Notes under the pieces: model-generated
Databases searched by the model: none
What the model was told of the DNA's origin: nothing
What the model saw: the letters and a program-made list of their open reading frames with translations, nothing else
Translations under genes and position numbers: made by a program
Source: Candidatus Agathobaculum pullistercoris
Lineage (GTDB): Bacteria; Bacillota; Clostridia; Oscillospirales; Butyricicoccaceae
Reading direction: 5' to 3'
Length of the DNA: 41,412 nucleotides
Assembly (NCBI GenBank): GCA_019114345.1
Contig: DXFS01000023.1
Location: forward strand, 1-41,412
Part shown: positions 32,746 through 40,369 of the stretch, in pieces
Numbering within the stretch: position 1 is the stretch's first letter
Layout: the number at the start of each line of letters is the position of its first letter

Positions 32746-33687
32746 ATGGTAGAATTTTACAAGACGATTGACGGCCGGGTGACCGAAGTCGGTGGATTTA
32801 CCGAAGGTTGCTGGGTTAATATGGTGCATCCCAGCTCGGATGAGTTGGAGGCGATCTCCCGTGCAACGCATGTGGAAGAGGAATTTGTCCGCGCGGCGCT
32901 CGACCCGGAGGAAAGCTCGCGCGTTGATACCGAGGACGACCAGCTGCTGATGATCGTCGACATCCCGATGGTGGAAAAAAGCTCGGTCGAGGATGGCGGG
33001 CAGATGTTCAGCACTCTGCCAATGGGTATTGTGGTGGCACAGAACGCGGTTATTACGGTTTGCCTGGAGGACAGCATCATCCTGCGTTCGATCGCAGAAG
33101 GTGCGGTCAAGGGCGTGCACACCGCGCTGCGTACGCGCTTTGTGTTTCAGATCCTGCTGCGCGTGGCGGGACGCTTCCTCAAAAACCTGCGCATGATTGA
33201 GCGCGACTTTACGCGCATCGAAAAGCGCCTGTACGATTCGCTGCAGAACGAGGAGCTCATCCAGCTGCTCGGGCTGAGCAAATCGCTGGTCTACTTCTCC
33301 GCGTCCCTCAAGGGCAACGAGGTGACCATGGAAAAGGTGCTGCGCGGCCGCGTGCTCAAGCTGTATGAGGATGACCGCGACATCCTGGAGGATGCGCTGA
33401 TCGAGATCCGGCAGGCCATTGAGATGGCCGGCATCTATTCGAGCATTCTGTCCGGTACGATGGATGCCTATGCGTCGGTCGTATCCAACAATTTGAACAT
33501 CATTATGAAGGTGCTCACTGTGCTGACCATCATCATGACCATTCCAAACATTATTTTCGGCTTCTACGGCATGAATATCGGAGGCGAGGCGATCCCGGGA
33601 GATTTCTTCTGGTGGATCCCGCTGCTAATCTCCGCTGCCGCGTGCTTTTTTGCATGGTTCATGCTCAAAAAGAAGAATCTGTATTGA
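32746..33687 (+). CDS. corA: CorA-like magnesium/divalent cation transporter
   Basis: Pentameric inner-membrane channel of the CorA family (2-TM-GxN). The 313-residue protein has a large cytoplasmic domain with a long helix (residues ~120-240). Two C-terminal TM helices follow, with the selectivity signature YGMN in FGFYGMNIGGE near 280-285 after TM1 (LTVLTIIMTIPNIIFG). The protein ends with a basic FMLKKKNLY. Substrates of the family include Mg, Co and Ni; Mg is most likely but not proven. Start ATG 32746 with GGCGG six bases upstream. A structured leader precedes it and a terminator follows. Confidence 0.92.
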   Translation: MVEFYKTIDGRVTEVGGFTEGCWVNMVHPSSDELEAISRATHVEEEFVRAALDPEESSRVDTEDDQLLMIVDIPMVEKSSVEDGGQMFSTLPMGIVVAQNAVITVCLEDSIILRSIAEGAVKGVHTALRTRFVFQILLRVAGRFLKNLRMIERDFTRIEKRLYDSLQNEELIQLLGLSKSLVYFSASLKGNEVTMEKVLRGRVLKLYEDDRDILEDALIEIRQAIEMAGIYSSILSGTMDAYASVVSNNLNIIMKVLTVLTIIMTIPNIIFGFYGMNIGGEAIPGDFFWWIPLLISAAACFFAWFMLKKKNLY

Positions 33688-33688
33688 G

Positions 33689-33718
33689 AAAGCGCCGCAT
33701 TTGCGGCGCTTTTGCTTT
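33689..33718 (+). terminator. Terminator of corA
   Basis: AAAGCGCCGCA pairs with TGCGGCGCTTT over a three-base loop and is followed by TTTGCTTT. Confidence 0.85.
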
Positions 33719-33726
33719 GTCCGGAT

Positions 33727-33756
33727 TTGACAGGACAGGAGTACCTTCTATATAAT
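33727..33756 (+). promoter_or_regulatory. Strong sigma-A promoter of yjdF
   Basis: Consensus TTGACA (33727-33732) and TATAAT (33751-33756) with an 18-base spacer. Transcription would begin at about 33763, at the 5' edge of the riboswitch. Confidence 0.85.
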
Positions 33757-33761
33757 GATAC

Positions 33762-33884
33762 CGCAGAGATAAAAACACGGCCCGGTTGGTAGTCCGGGCG
33801 CGGCAGGCAAAGCCTGCTGTCAGTAACCTGCCTCCTTGGTTGTCCGTTCTCTGTGCGCAAGGACGAAAAAAGGAGGACAATTTC
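33762..33884 (+). ncRNA. yjdF-motif riboswitch (azaaromatic-sensing)
   Basis: The leader of yjdF shows an outer stem (CAGAG 33764-33768 with CTCTG 33849-33853), a hairpin CCCGG-N8-CCGGG at 33781-33798 and a hairpin GCAGGC-AAA-GCCTGC at 33803-33817. Conserved-looking single strands are TTGGTAGT and GTCAGTAACCTGCC. TTGTCC (33840-33845) can pair either with GGAC at 33861-33864 or with GGACAA at 33875-33880, which overlaps the Shine-Dalgarno AGGAGG. Position and motifs fit the yjdF RNA, which binds a range of azaaromatic compounds. Class assignment is from memory of the consensus. Confidence 0.8.
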
Positions 33885-34304
33885 ATGCGCACAGTAACAT
33901 GCCGGGTGACCGTATATTTTGACGACCCGTTTTGGGCCATGCTCTATGAACGGGAAAGCGGCGGCTGGTACGAGGCAAACCGCACCGTGTTCGGCGCAGA
34001 GCCGAAGGACTACGAGGTATATGCGTTCCTGCTGCAAAACTGGAAGCAGCTGCGGTTCAGCCCACCGGTGCAGGCAGGGGAGCAGGCCCGTCGGCCGGAT
34101 AATCCCAAGCGCCGCCAGCGCGCCGCCCGTAAGGCGGTTGAGCCGGCGGGGACGGGCACCAAAGCGCAGCAGGCGCTTGCCGCCCAGCGCGAGCAGGGCA
34201 AGCAGGCGCGCCGCGTCCGCACGCGGGAAGAAAAAGAACGCGAGGCCGAAGAACGGTACAAAAAACACCGGCAGAAGCGCAGGGAAAAGCACAAGGGGCA
34301 CTGA
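33885..34304 (+). CDS. yjdF: YjdF family protein
   Basis: Cytosolic protein of unknown function, named for the riboswitch that controls it. Starting at the ATG at 33885 (AGGAGG eight bases upstream) it has 139 residues. The conserved N-terminal domain begins MRTVTCRVTVYFDDPFWAML and includes WYEANRTVFGAEPKDYEVYAFLL. The remaining ~70 residues are extremely rich in Arg, Lys, Ala and Glu and look like a helical nucleic-acid-binding or disordered tail. Because the riboswitch senses toxic azaaromatics, a detoxifying or protective role has been proposed. The last bases and stop codon lie inside the terminator stem. Confidence 0.9.
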   Translation: MRTVTCRVTVYFDDPFWAMLYERESGGWYEANRTVFGAEPKDYEVYAFLLQNWKQLRFSPPVQAGEQARRPDNPKRRQRAARKAVEPAGTGTKAQQALAAQREQGKQARRVRTREEKEREAEERYKKHRQKRREKHKGH

Positions 34305-34326
34305 ACAGTGCCCCTTGTGCTTTGTT
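34286..34326. terminator. Bidirectional terminator between yjdF and the anti-sigma gene
   Basis: A perfect 16-bp stem, AAAGCACAAGGGGCAC (34286-34301) with its complement at 34308-34323 and a six-base loop that contains the last bases of the yjdF stop codon. T-rich on the plus strand and TTTTCCC on the minus strand. It serves the convergent genes on both sides. Confidence 0.85.
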
Positions 34327-35378
34327 TAGCTGATGCGCTCGAGTGAGATCTCTACGCCGTCGAAAATGATGGCTTGCACATCCTCCGTGGGAATGATGCG
34401 GTCGAATACCCAGTTCTTCTGGGTGGTAATGGTTTGGGTTTTCATGACTGGCCCGGCATCAATATATCCGTTTGCCAGCCGGTTTTCTGCTCCGTCCCAG
34501 ATCGTACCGTCCTTGAGCTTGAGCTGGAAACTGGTGGAATAGGGTTCGGTCAACTCGTCGGTCTGGAAAGACCAAACCACATCGAGCATGCAGCCGAGCG
34601 GGGAGAGGTAGATGTCATTGATTTCAGTACGGATACCATTCCGCTCGACAACCTGCCCTGCCGCATATTGGACAGTTGTGTCCTCGTAAATCAGCGGGAT
34701 TTCCAAATCGGTTTCGCTGGAAAAGACATAGGTGGTATTGTACTTCGCTTCATCACCATACAGGACGAAATCCGGATTGGGTGTTTCATAAAATACGTCG
34801 AAGGATTGATACACAAGTGTCAGGTCTTTCACAGGGATTCGCTGTCTGGTGTCATAATCGTACGCATAACTGACAGATGCAAATTGAAGCGTTCCGTCGG
34901 TTGGGTCATCATCCAGCGGAAAACCAGAGCCAACAGCAAAAGCATCCGGCGCTTCCTTGATAGAATAGTTATCGTAGCACAGCCAGTCGACAATATTGGT
35001 ATCCGTAGTTAGTGGCTGCCCATCATCACGGCTGAGGGTATAAACCAGCAGTACGTTATATCGGTCTCCCATCACAGCCTCAACCGTGAACGTCATGCCG
35101 TCCTTATGGATGCTGTTTTCCACCGGCTGCACCATCGGTTCGACCAGAGTTGGGTCGGTGGATGGATACAGCAGATGGATCCAGTTGTTTTTGAGTGCAA
35201 ATGCGGTTGTGCTGCATAAGATGGCCACTGCCGCCGCAATACACACTACCCGCCGCGGATGCCGCCGCTTGCGCGGCCTTTGGGCGGCCTGTGCCGCCCG
35301 CTCGAGTTTTTTTGTCAGCATAGCCTGTTCCTCCTCGGAGAAGCGCAGCGCATCGAGCGCATCGTTATATTGTCTCAT
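34326..35378 (-). CDS. DUF4179 domain protein, probable anti-sigma factor
   Basis: A 350-residue single-pass membrane protein. The cytoplasmic part (1-43) contains LRFSEEEQAMLTKKLERAAQ and a basic run. The TM helix is at 44-62 and the extracytoplasmic part is a beta-rich domain of the DUF4179 type found beside ECF sigma genes in Clostridia. The short cytoplasmic segment would hold the sigma factor at the membrane, and the external domain could sense a wall or envelope signal; both are inferences from arrangement. It overlaps the sigma gene by 14 bases, so the pair are translationally coupled. Confidence 0.8.
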   Translation of the reverse strand: MRQYNDALDALRFSEEEQAMLTKKLERAAQAAQRPRKRRHPRRVVCIAAAVAILCSTTAFALKNNWIHLLYPSTDPTLVEPMVQPVENSIHKDGMTFTVEAVMGDRYNVLLVYTLSRDDGQPLTTDTNIVDWLCYDNYSIKEAPDAFAVGSGFPLDDDPTDGTLQFASVSYAYDYDTRQRIPVKDLTLVYQSFDVFYETPNPDFVLYGDEAKYNTTYVFSSETDLEIPLIYEDTTVQYAAGQVVERNGIRTEINDIYLSPLGCMLDVVWSFQTDELTEPYSTSFQLKLKDGTIWDGAENRLANGYIDAGPVMKTQTITTQKNWVFDRIIPTEDVQAIIFDGVEISLERIS

Positions 35379-35865
35379 ATCCGCTGCCCTCCAGTTCTTT
35401 CCTCAGTTTTTCACGGGCGCGGGCGAGCCGCTGCCGCACAGCGGCAGGCTTTGCCCCGACCATCGCTGCGATCTCTTCGGCATTATAGCCCTCATAATAA
35501 TAAAGGTAGACTGCCTCGCGGTATCTGACCGGCAGGCGCTGTACCGCGGCCAGCACGCCGGTATCTTCCGATGGAAGGAAGGGAACTTCTCGTTCGATCA
35601 GCTCGTCCAAAGGCACAGAGCGGCGGCGCCAGCCGCTCTTGAGTACGTCCTTGCACTCGTTGACCGTCATACGGATGATGAACGCGCGGGTTTCGCCCTC
35701 TGAGTCAAAGCTACGGTCGCTTTGCAGCAGCTTGAGGAATACATTCTGGCAAATGTCCTGCGCGTCCGCCCGGCCGAGCGAATAGGTAAAGCACAGGCGC
35801 AGGATCATGCCCGAATACCGCTGCACAAATGCTGCAGCATCCGACGCATCCTTCCAAACCGGCAT
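35365..35865 (-). CDS. ECF RNA polymerase sigma factor
   Basis: A 166-residue sigma-70 family factor of the extracytoplasmic-function group. Region 2 is at about 10-75 (RYSGMILRLCFTYSLGRADAQDICQNVFLKLLQ). Region 4 is at about 105-160 (VQRLPVRYREAVYLYYYEGYNAEEIAAMVGAKPAAVRQRLARAREKL), a clear helix-turn-helix. Regions 1 and 3 are absent, as expected. The gene starts the operon, with the DUF4179 gene downstream. Likely autoregulated: an ECF-like promoter (TGTCAC, 17 bases, CGTTAT) precedes it. Confidence 0.92.
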   Translation of the reverse strand: MPVWKDASDAAAFVQRYSGMILRLCFTYSLGRADAQDICQNVFLKLLQSDRSFDSEGETRAFIIRMTVNECKDVLKSGWRRRSVPLDELIEREVPFLPSEDTGVLAAVQRLPVRYREAVYLYYYEGYNAEEIAAMVGAKPAAVRQRLARAREKLRKELEGSGYETI

Positions 35866-35888
35866 ATCGTCCGCCCCCTTTCACCATG

Positions 35889-35917
35889 ATAACGAGCGAG
35901 CCTGACGCAGTGTGACA
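35889..35917 (-). promoter_or_regulatory. Candidate ECF-type autoregulated promoter of the sigma operon
   Basis: On the minus strand TGTCAC (35912-35917) is followed after 17 bases by CGTTAT (35889-35894), about 25 bases before the sigma start codon. The TGTCACA element recurs at 36008-36014 within a larger repeated unit. Confidence 0.45.
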
Positions 35918-36107
35918 GGAAAGGAATTTTTTTCGAAATCTTAATTATTTCCTGCGGAAATGGACACAGCGGATATGCTATATTTATTTTATAAGCTGAC
36001 GGCAGGATGTGACAGAAAAGAATGATGAAAATTACAGAAATTTTTTTGTTTTTTTTGTGCGAACAGAGAAAAATATCGCTTTTTTGTGAAAATGCCTCAA
36101 AAAGTTG

Positions 36108-36135
36108 TTGCATAATCCAGCAATAGTGCTATGAT
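36108..36135 (+). promoter_or_regulatory. Putative promoter of the glycosyltransferase gene
   Basis: TTGCAT (36108-36113), 16-base spacer, TATGAT (36130-36135); about 60 bases before the start codon. Confidence 0.55.
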
Positions 36136-36195
36136 AGTACAAGGAAAAAACGGAGTGTAATTTTTAAGGACAGATGAAGGAGACGAGTATTCGCC

Positions 36196-37476
36196 ATGCT
36201 TCGGTTTTTGGAGAGTTTGCAATTCGTATTATTTATATTTTTTACTGCGGCCTATGCCTACCAGTTTGTGTATTTGGCAGTTGGCTTGTTCGGAAAGGGT
36301 AAGCAGGTCAGACAGGATGCAAAGCTGCACCGATATGCGGCGATCATTTCCGCCCGCAATGAGGAGGGCGTGATCGGAGACCTGGTCAAAAGCCTGAAGG
36401 AACAGAATTATCCGGCGCAGCTGCTGGATGTCTATGTCGTGGCTGATAACTGCACGGACAGCACCGCCTCAGTAGCGCGGAAAGCGGGCGCAACCGTGTA
36501 TGAGCGTTTCAACAAGGTGCAGGTCGGCAAAGGCTACGCGATGGACTGGCTGTTCAAGCGCATTTTTGCGGATAAGGGAGAGCAGACCTATGACGCCTTC
36601 CTGGTGTTTGACGCAGACAATCTGGTCGACCCCAACTTCGTCCGCGAGATGAATAAGATGTTCGACACCGGCGAGTATGCGGCGCTGACCAGTTACCGCA
36701 ACTCCAAGAACTTCTGTGATAACTGGATTTCCGCCGGCTATGCGTTGTGGTTCCTGCGCGAGGCACGCTTCCTCAACCGGCCGCGTACCCAGCTGGGCGT
36801 CAACTGCGCGGTATCGGGTACGGGCTTCCTGATCGCGGGCGACGTGATCCGCGAGGACGGCGGATGGCCGTATCATCTGCTGACCGAGGATATTGAGTTT
36901 TCGATTGCGTGCGCTGTGCGCGGCCGTAAGATCGGCTACTGCGGCACGGCGGTCGTATACGATGAACAGCCGGTGCAGTTCCGCCAGTCCTGGGACCAGC
37001 GCATGCGTTGGAGCAAGGGCTTTTACCAGGTGGACGCCAAGTATACGGCACCGCTGCTTCACGGCTGTACCCGCGGCGGCAAGCGCGGCGCATCCTGCTA
37101 CGATATGCTGATGACGGTTGCGCCCTGCAACCTGGTGACGATCGGCGTCCTTGGACTGGCGTTGTTCGCCTGCCTGAGCAGCCTGTCGCAGCCGGCGTTC
37201 ATTACATACCGTGTGCTGCGCATGCTGGGCCGGATTATCCTGACCACGCTCCGCGGCGTTTCGTTCAGTCTGTTCCTGTTCGGTGCGTTTACCATGGCTG
37301 CGGAATGGAAAAAGATCAAAGGGAAGGCGTGGAAAAAGATCCTGTATGTGTTCACTTTCCCGCTGTTTATGCTGACCTATATCCCGATCTCGCTGGCGGC
37401 GCTTGTTGGCAAGGTCGAGTGGAAGCCGATCCGTCATGGCCTGGCCAAGGCACAGAAGGAAAAAGAACGCGCATAA
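36196..37476 (+). CDS. Membrane glycosyltransferase family 2
   Basis: A processive-type GT2 enzyme. The 426-residue protein has an N-terminal TM helix (about 8-32). The catalytic domain has ISARNEEGVIGDLVKSL at 51-67, VVADNCTDST at 81-90, the metal-binding DAD at 139-141, TED at 230-232 and QRMRW at 268-272. Three C-terminal TM helices follow, the first beginning near 310. DxD, TED and QxxRW together fit enzymes that polymerise or transfer sugars while threading product through the membrane (cellulose/hyaluronan synthase-like or N-glycosyltransferase-like). The substrate is unknown. AAGGAG is 13 bases before the ATG, a loose spacing. A strong terminator ends the single-gene unit. Confidence 0.85.
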   Translation: MLRFLESLQFVLFIFFTAAYAYQFVYLAVGLFGKGKQVRQDAKLHRYAAIISARNEEGVIGDLVKSLKEQNYPAQLLDVYVVADNCTDSTASVARKAGATVYERFNKVQVGKGYAMDWLFKRIFADKGEQTYDAFLVFDADNLVDPNFVREMNKMFDTGEYAALTSYRNSKNFCDNWISAGYALWFLREARFLNRPRTQLGVNCAVSGTGFLIAGDVIREDGGWPYHLLTEDIEFSIACAVRGRKIGYCGTAVVYDEQPVQFRQSWDQRMRWSKGFYQVDAKYTAPLLHGCTRGGKRGASCYDMLMTVAPCNLVTIGVLGLALFACLSSLSQPAFITYRVLRMLGRIILTTLRGVSFSLFLFGAFTMAAEWKKIKGKAWKKILYVFTFPLFMLTYIPISLAALVGKVEWKPIRHGLAKAQKEKERA

Positions 37477-37498
37477 GGAATATAATCGCTCAAAACGA

Positions 37499-37536
37499 GA
37501 AACGCTGCTGCAAGTTCTCTTGCAGCAGCGTTTTTT
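37499..37536 (+). terminator. Terminator of the glycosyltransferase gene
   Basis: AAACGCTGCTGCAAG pairs with CTTGCAGCAGCGTTT around TTCT, followed by TTTTTTCT. It abuts the stop of the convergent HEPN gene. Confidence 0.9.
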
Positions 37537-37977
37537 CTATTGTTGGATGCGATGCGGCCCGCCGCCGGCATACAGCTCGCGCCGGATTGCGGCAAACATG
37601 CGCTCGGCCATGTCCAGATAGCGGCGGACTTCCAGTTCGTCAATTTCAAACGGCAGGTCGGTTGGATATCGCGTTTCAATATACAAATCGTTGAGCGCGG
37701 CGCTTTCATCCAAATATTCGGAAAAAGCGTCGGCATCCTGCTGGATAGCCTGACGGCACAGGTAGGTCAGGTTATGTCCGTCGAAATGACGGCCGGTCCG
37801 GTAAAGCAGATAGCCTTTGAGCGCCTTTTCGATCGCCTGCTGGCAGTGGAAGGCGATGTTGTAGTGGTCGCCGCCGTAGGTCAGCAGCAAGCGGGCGCAT
37901 TGCAGGTCGCACAGCGCCTTGTCCAGCCACTTGTAGTAAAAGTGGCTGTCGGATGCGCCTTTACGTCGCCGTGCCAT
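37537..37977 (-). CDS. HEPN domain protein
   Basis: A 146-residue helical protein of the HEPN superfamily (COG2250-like). It has DSHFYYKWLDKALCDLQCARLLL at 10-32, the signature HCQQAIEKALKGYLL at 44-58 and ALNDLYIETRYP at 94-105, the typical terminal helix. Many HEPN proteins are RNases using R-x(4-6)-H. Here Arg103-Tyr-Pro is present but no His follows at the right distance, so RNase activity is doubtful. It follows and overlaps a nucleotidyltransferase-like gene, the usual HEPN/MNT pairing. The ATG at 37977 starts the domain without the unrelated upstream residues. Confidence 0.8.
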   Translation of the reverse strand: MARRRKGASDSHFYYKWLDKALCDLQCARLLLTYGGDHYNIAFHCQQAIEKALKGYLLYRTGRHFDGHNLTYLCRQAIQQDADAFSEYLDESAALNDLYIETRYPTDLPFEIDELEVRRYLDMAERMFAAIRRELYAGGGPHRIQQ

Positions 37978-38272
37978 AAACCACCTGGCCTTTCCGGGCG
38001 ATCCATGCTGCGTATGAGGTCTCATCCGCGCGCAGTCTGTCCCATTCCTCCGTGGTATATACACTCAGGCTGACCGGCACATCGGCTGACAGAACCAGAT
38101 GCAGCCGCGTGCGCAGGCTGCGGCAGTCCGTGCCCTCCGGCGCAATCACGCACAGGCTGAACGCCTTGAGCTTGCCGGTGGACATCGTGCGCTTTTCTGC
38201 GTACAGGATGATTTCCAGTGGATGGCAGGCGCCGAGAATATCTTTTACGGCCTGCCGGATTGCATCCGTCAT
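37961..38272 (-). CDS. Degenerate minimal nucleotidyltransferase-like protein
   Basis: A 103-residue protein placed directly before the HEPN gene with a 17-base overlap. Its C-terminal half (VPVSLSVYTTEEWDRLRADETSYAAWIARKGQVVYG) resembles the end of MNT-type nucleotidyltransferases. The active-site strand, normally GSxARG followed by DxD, reads ILYAEKRTMSTGKLKAFSLCVI, without the glycine-serine loop and without the metal-binding aspartates. It is therefore probably inactive as a nucleotidyltransferase. Assignment rests on the C-terminal resemblance and on the HEPN partner. The ATG at 38272 has AGGAGG ten bases upstream. Confidence 0.55.
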   Translation of the reverse strand: MTDAIRQAVKDILGACHPLEIILYAEKRTMSTGKLKAFSLCVIAPEGTDCRSLRTRLHLVLSADVPVSLSVYTTEEWDRLRADETSYAAWIARKGQVVYGTAT

Positions 38273-38277
38273 TCCAA

Positions 38278-39009
38278 TCAAGCCTCCTGTGATGCAAAGG
38301 GTGTCAGCGTGGCGAGCGCCTCAAAACGGGTTTTGCCGTCCGCCTCACCGCGCACATAGCGTGCACCGTCCACGGTGCCGCAGAGCAGGGAAAGCTGCTC
38401 GCCGAAGGTCGTTTCAGCGGTGTAATTGACCTGCAGGGAGGAGACAAAGCCCGGCTGGCGCTGCAGGTCGAGCGCATCCGATACCAGCTCGACTACGCGT
38501 ACGTTGTTGACATGGTTATTGATGTCCAGATCGGAATACAGCACCGGGTGCACATGGTGCTCGCGCACATTGCTGCATGAGAGCTTTGGCAGCGCATCGA
38601 ACAGCTCGCCGCGCGCAGTGTGAATATATTCCTCCGCAATAGGAAAGCTGCTCGGGCGCAGGATACGGTGGGTCTCCGGATCAAGCGTGACCCACATGGA
38701 CTGCGCCTCTCCGACCGGATCCCCGTCTACGGAGAAGGCGAAGCAGCGGTACCAGCTGACGCCCCGGATACCGGGACACCAGGTTTCGCACCGGACCAGT
38801 TCGTACGGCCGCAGCGGACGCGACAGCTGCACCCGCATGCGGGAGAGCACCCACAGGATGTGCAGCTCGGCCGGGCCGAGATGCAGCGCCTCCGCGTGTA
38901 CGGTCGCCGCGTCCTGCATGATATTCCACAGGAAGGACGGCTTGGCGATGCCGCGGTTGTCGATATGACTGTAATTGACCTCGTATTCGCGGGAAAGAAT
39001 ATCAGCCAA
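38278..39009 (-). CDS. Acyl-ACP thioesterase (FatA/B-like)
   Basis: Hot-dog-fold thioesterase that releases fatty acids from acyl carrier protein. In 243 residues two tandem hot-dog domains are seen. The first contains VNYSHIDNRGIAKPSFLWNIMQDAA near 11-35. The second contains the catalytic segment YSDLDINNHVNNVRVVEL, with Asp162, Asn164 and His166. A tryptophan-rich RCETWCPGIRGVSWYR links the strands. Bacterial members supply free fatty acids of defined chain length. The TTG start at 39009 has TAGGAGG nine bases upstream. It lies 19 bases after the GH10-like gene and five bases before the nucleotidyltransferase-like gene. Confidence 0.88.
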   Translation of the reverse strand: MADILSREYEVNYSHIDNRGIAKPSFLWNIMQDAATVHAEALHLGPAELHILWVLSRMRVQLSRPLRPYELVRCETWCPGIRGVSWYRCFAFSVDGDPVGEAQSMWVTLDPETHRILRPSSFPIAEEYIHTARGELFDALPKLSCSNVREHHVHPVLYSDLDINNHVNNVRVVELVSDALDLQRQPGFVSSLQVNYTAETTFGEQLSLLCGTVDGARYVRGEADGKTRFEALATLTPFASQEA

Positions 39010-39028
39010 GAAAAACGCCTCCTAATGG

Positions 39029-40303
39029 TCAGTAAAACAGTCTGATGATAAAACGGGATACATAGTCGAGCAGGGTGGCCTGCTTACCGGGCTCATCAGC
39101 AGTATTGCCGGGCTCGTTGCTGTCTTCCACTTCATAATGTTCTGCCAGAAAATCCGGACAGCCGGTTACGCCGGTCAAAGCGGAATAGTTATAGAACACT
39201 TCGCCCTGGATATCAATGCTGTGATCGAGCATGTCGAGCTGGCGTTCCAGTTCGTCCGTTCCATACCAGACATCGCCCGGCTCTGCCTCGGCAGCCCGAT
39301 AGGCGCCGATGCCGATATACAGCGCAACGTCGCTCGTGGCGACAACATCCTGCCACCAGTCGACCAGAACCTCAAAATCTGCAATCTCGTAGCCGATCGC
39401 CCAATAAAGCTGCGGGCAGATATAGTCCACTGTGCCGCGCTTGATCCATTCGACCGAGTCGCAGTAGATCTCGCGGTAGGAAGAGCGGCCGTTGGTATCG
39501 CTGCCGCGGGGATTATCCGTTTTGTTGTCCCAGATGCCTGCGGGGCTGACGCCGAACGTCAGATCAGGGTTGATGGCATGCAGCGTTTCATCCAGCGCGG
39601 CAATCAGCTCGTTCACATTATCGCGCCGCCAGTCTCCGATATCACTGAAATCCGAACCGTAGCGCGCATAGGTGGCAGCATCGTTGAAGTCCGTGCCAGG
39701 GTAGAAGTAATCATCCAAATGGATGCCGTCCACATCATATTTACGGACAATTTCCGCCGCGCCGTCCACAACAAGCTGCTGCACAGCCGGAAGGCCGGGG
39801 TTAAAGTAAAAGTTCCCTTCGTATTCGACAACCCATTCCGGGTGCTGTTTGGCGGGGCTGTTTTCCGGGAGGGCGTCATACTCCTCCTGCCCGTCCCGCG
39901 TGATACGGTAGGGGTTGAGCCAGGCATGCAGCTGCAGGCCGCGGCTGTGCGCTGCCGTCACCCAGTACGCCAGCACGTCAAAATCCTGATCAGGCGCCTG
40001 CCCGGCCGTGCCGCTGACATAGCGGCTCCACGGAAACAGCGAGGACTGGTACAATGCGTCTGCCGAAGGCCGCACCTGAAGAAACACTGCGTTCAGGCCC
40101 ATGGAGACAACGCTGTCCAGAATGGTATCAGCCTCTTGCCTGAGTTCGTCCGCCGTCATACCCTGACGGGTGGGATAGTCGATATTGGCCACCGTGGCAA
40201 CCCATACGCCGCGCATCCCGTCCTGCGCAGGCTGTGCCGCATAGGCGGCGGGAATGAGCATGGTAAGCACCAGCAGGATAGAGAGAACGCGTCGTTTGAG
40301 CAT
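39029..40303 (-). CDS. Secreted glycoside-hydrolase-like protein (GHL10/YngK family)
   Basis: A 424-residue exported protein with a signal peptide (LLVLTMLIPAAYA, cleavage near residue 22; no lipobox). A TIM-barrel domain of the GH10-like (DUF187) type follows. Typical segments are MRGVWVATVANIDYPTRQGM near 30-49, LNAVFLQVRPSADALY near 74-89, LHAWLNPYRI, VDGIHLDDYFYPG and VDYICPQLYWAIG. Acidic residues in the DGIHLDDYF and QLYW strands could be catalytic. Members are thought to act on cell-wall or exopolysaccharide sugars, but the substrate is unknown. The C-terminal ~40 residues are acidic and end in a hydrophobic patch. First gene of a four-gene minus-strand operon. Confidence 0.85.
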   Translation of the reverse strand: MLKRRVLSILLVLTMLIPAAYAAQPAQDGMRGVWVATVANIDYPTRQGMTADELRQEADTILDSVVSMGLNAVFLQVRPSADALYQSSLFPWSRYVSGTAGQAPDQDFDVLAYWVTAAHSRGLQLHAWLNPYRITRDGQEEYDALPENSPAKQHPEWVVEYEGNFYFNPGLPAVQQLVVDGAAEIVRKYDVDGIHLDDYFYPGTDFNDAATYARYGSDFSDIGDWRRDNVNELIAALDETLHAINPDLTFGVSPAGIWDNKTDNPRGSDTNGRSSYREIYCDSVEWIKRGTVDYICPQLYWAIGYEIADFEVLVDWWQDVVATSDVALYIGIGAYRAAEAEPGDVWYGTDELERQLDMLDHSIDIQGEVFYNYSALTGVTGCPDFLAEHYEVEDSNEPGNTADEPGKQATLLDYVSRFIIRLFY

Positions 40304-40334
40304 GGGGACACTCCTTTTCTGTCAAGCTATTCCT

Positions 40335-40363
40335 ATTTTACCATTATGCCCATGGGAAAGCAA
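40335..40363 (-). promoter_or_regulatory. Putative promoter of the GH10-like operon
   Basis: On the minus strand TTGCTT (40358-40363), 17 bases, TAAAAT (40335-40340). It is arranged back to back with the pyridoxamine kinase promoter. Confidence 0.5.
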
Positions 40364-40369
40364 GAAAGA

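Larger units (their letters stand above)
35866..36195. other. 330-bp divergent intergenic region between ECF sigma and glycosyltransferase genes
   Basis: AT-rich compared with its surroundings. It holds two imperfect direct copies of a ~30-bp unit, AGC-CTGACGCAG-TGTGACAGGAAAG at about 35898-35923 and AGCTGACGGCAGGATGTGACAGAAAAG at 35994-36020, and a sigma-A promoter toward the glycosyltransferase. No gene is seen in it. Confidence 0.6.

Noticed and set aside
37537-38272. Active type II toxin-antitoxin or defence module.
   Set aside because: The catalytic residues of both HEPN and nucleotidyltransferase appear to be missing, and the pair is embedded in a housekeeping-like operon.
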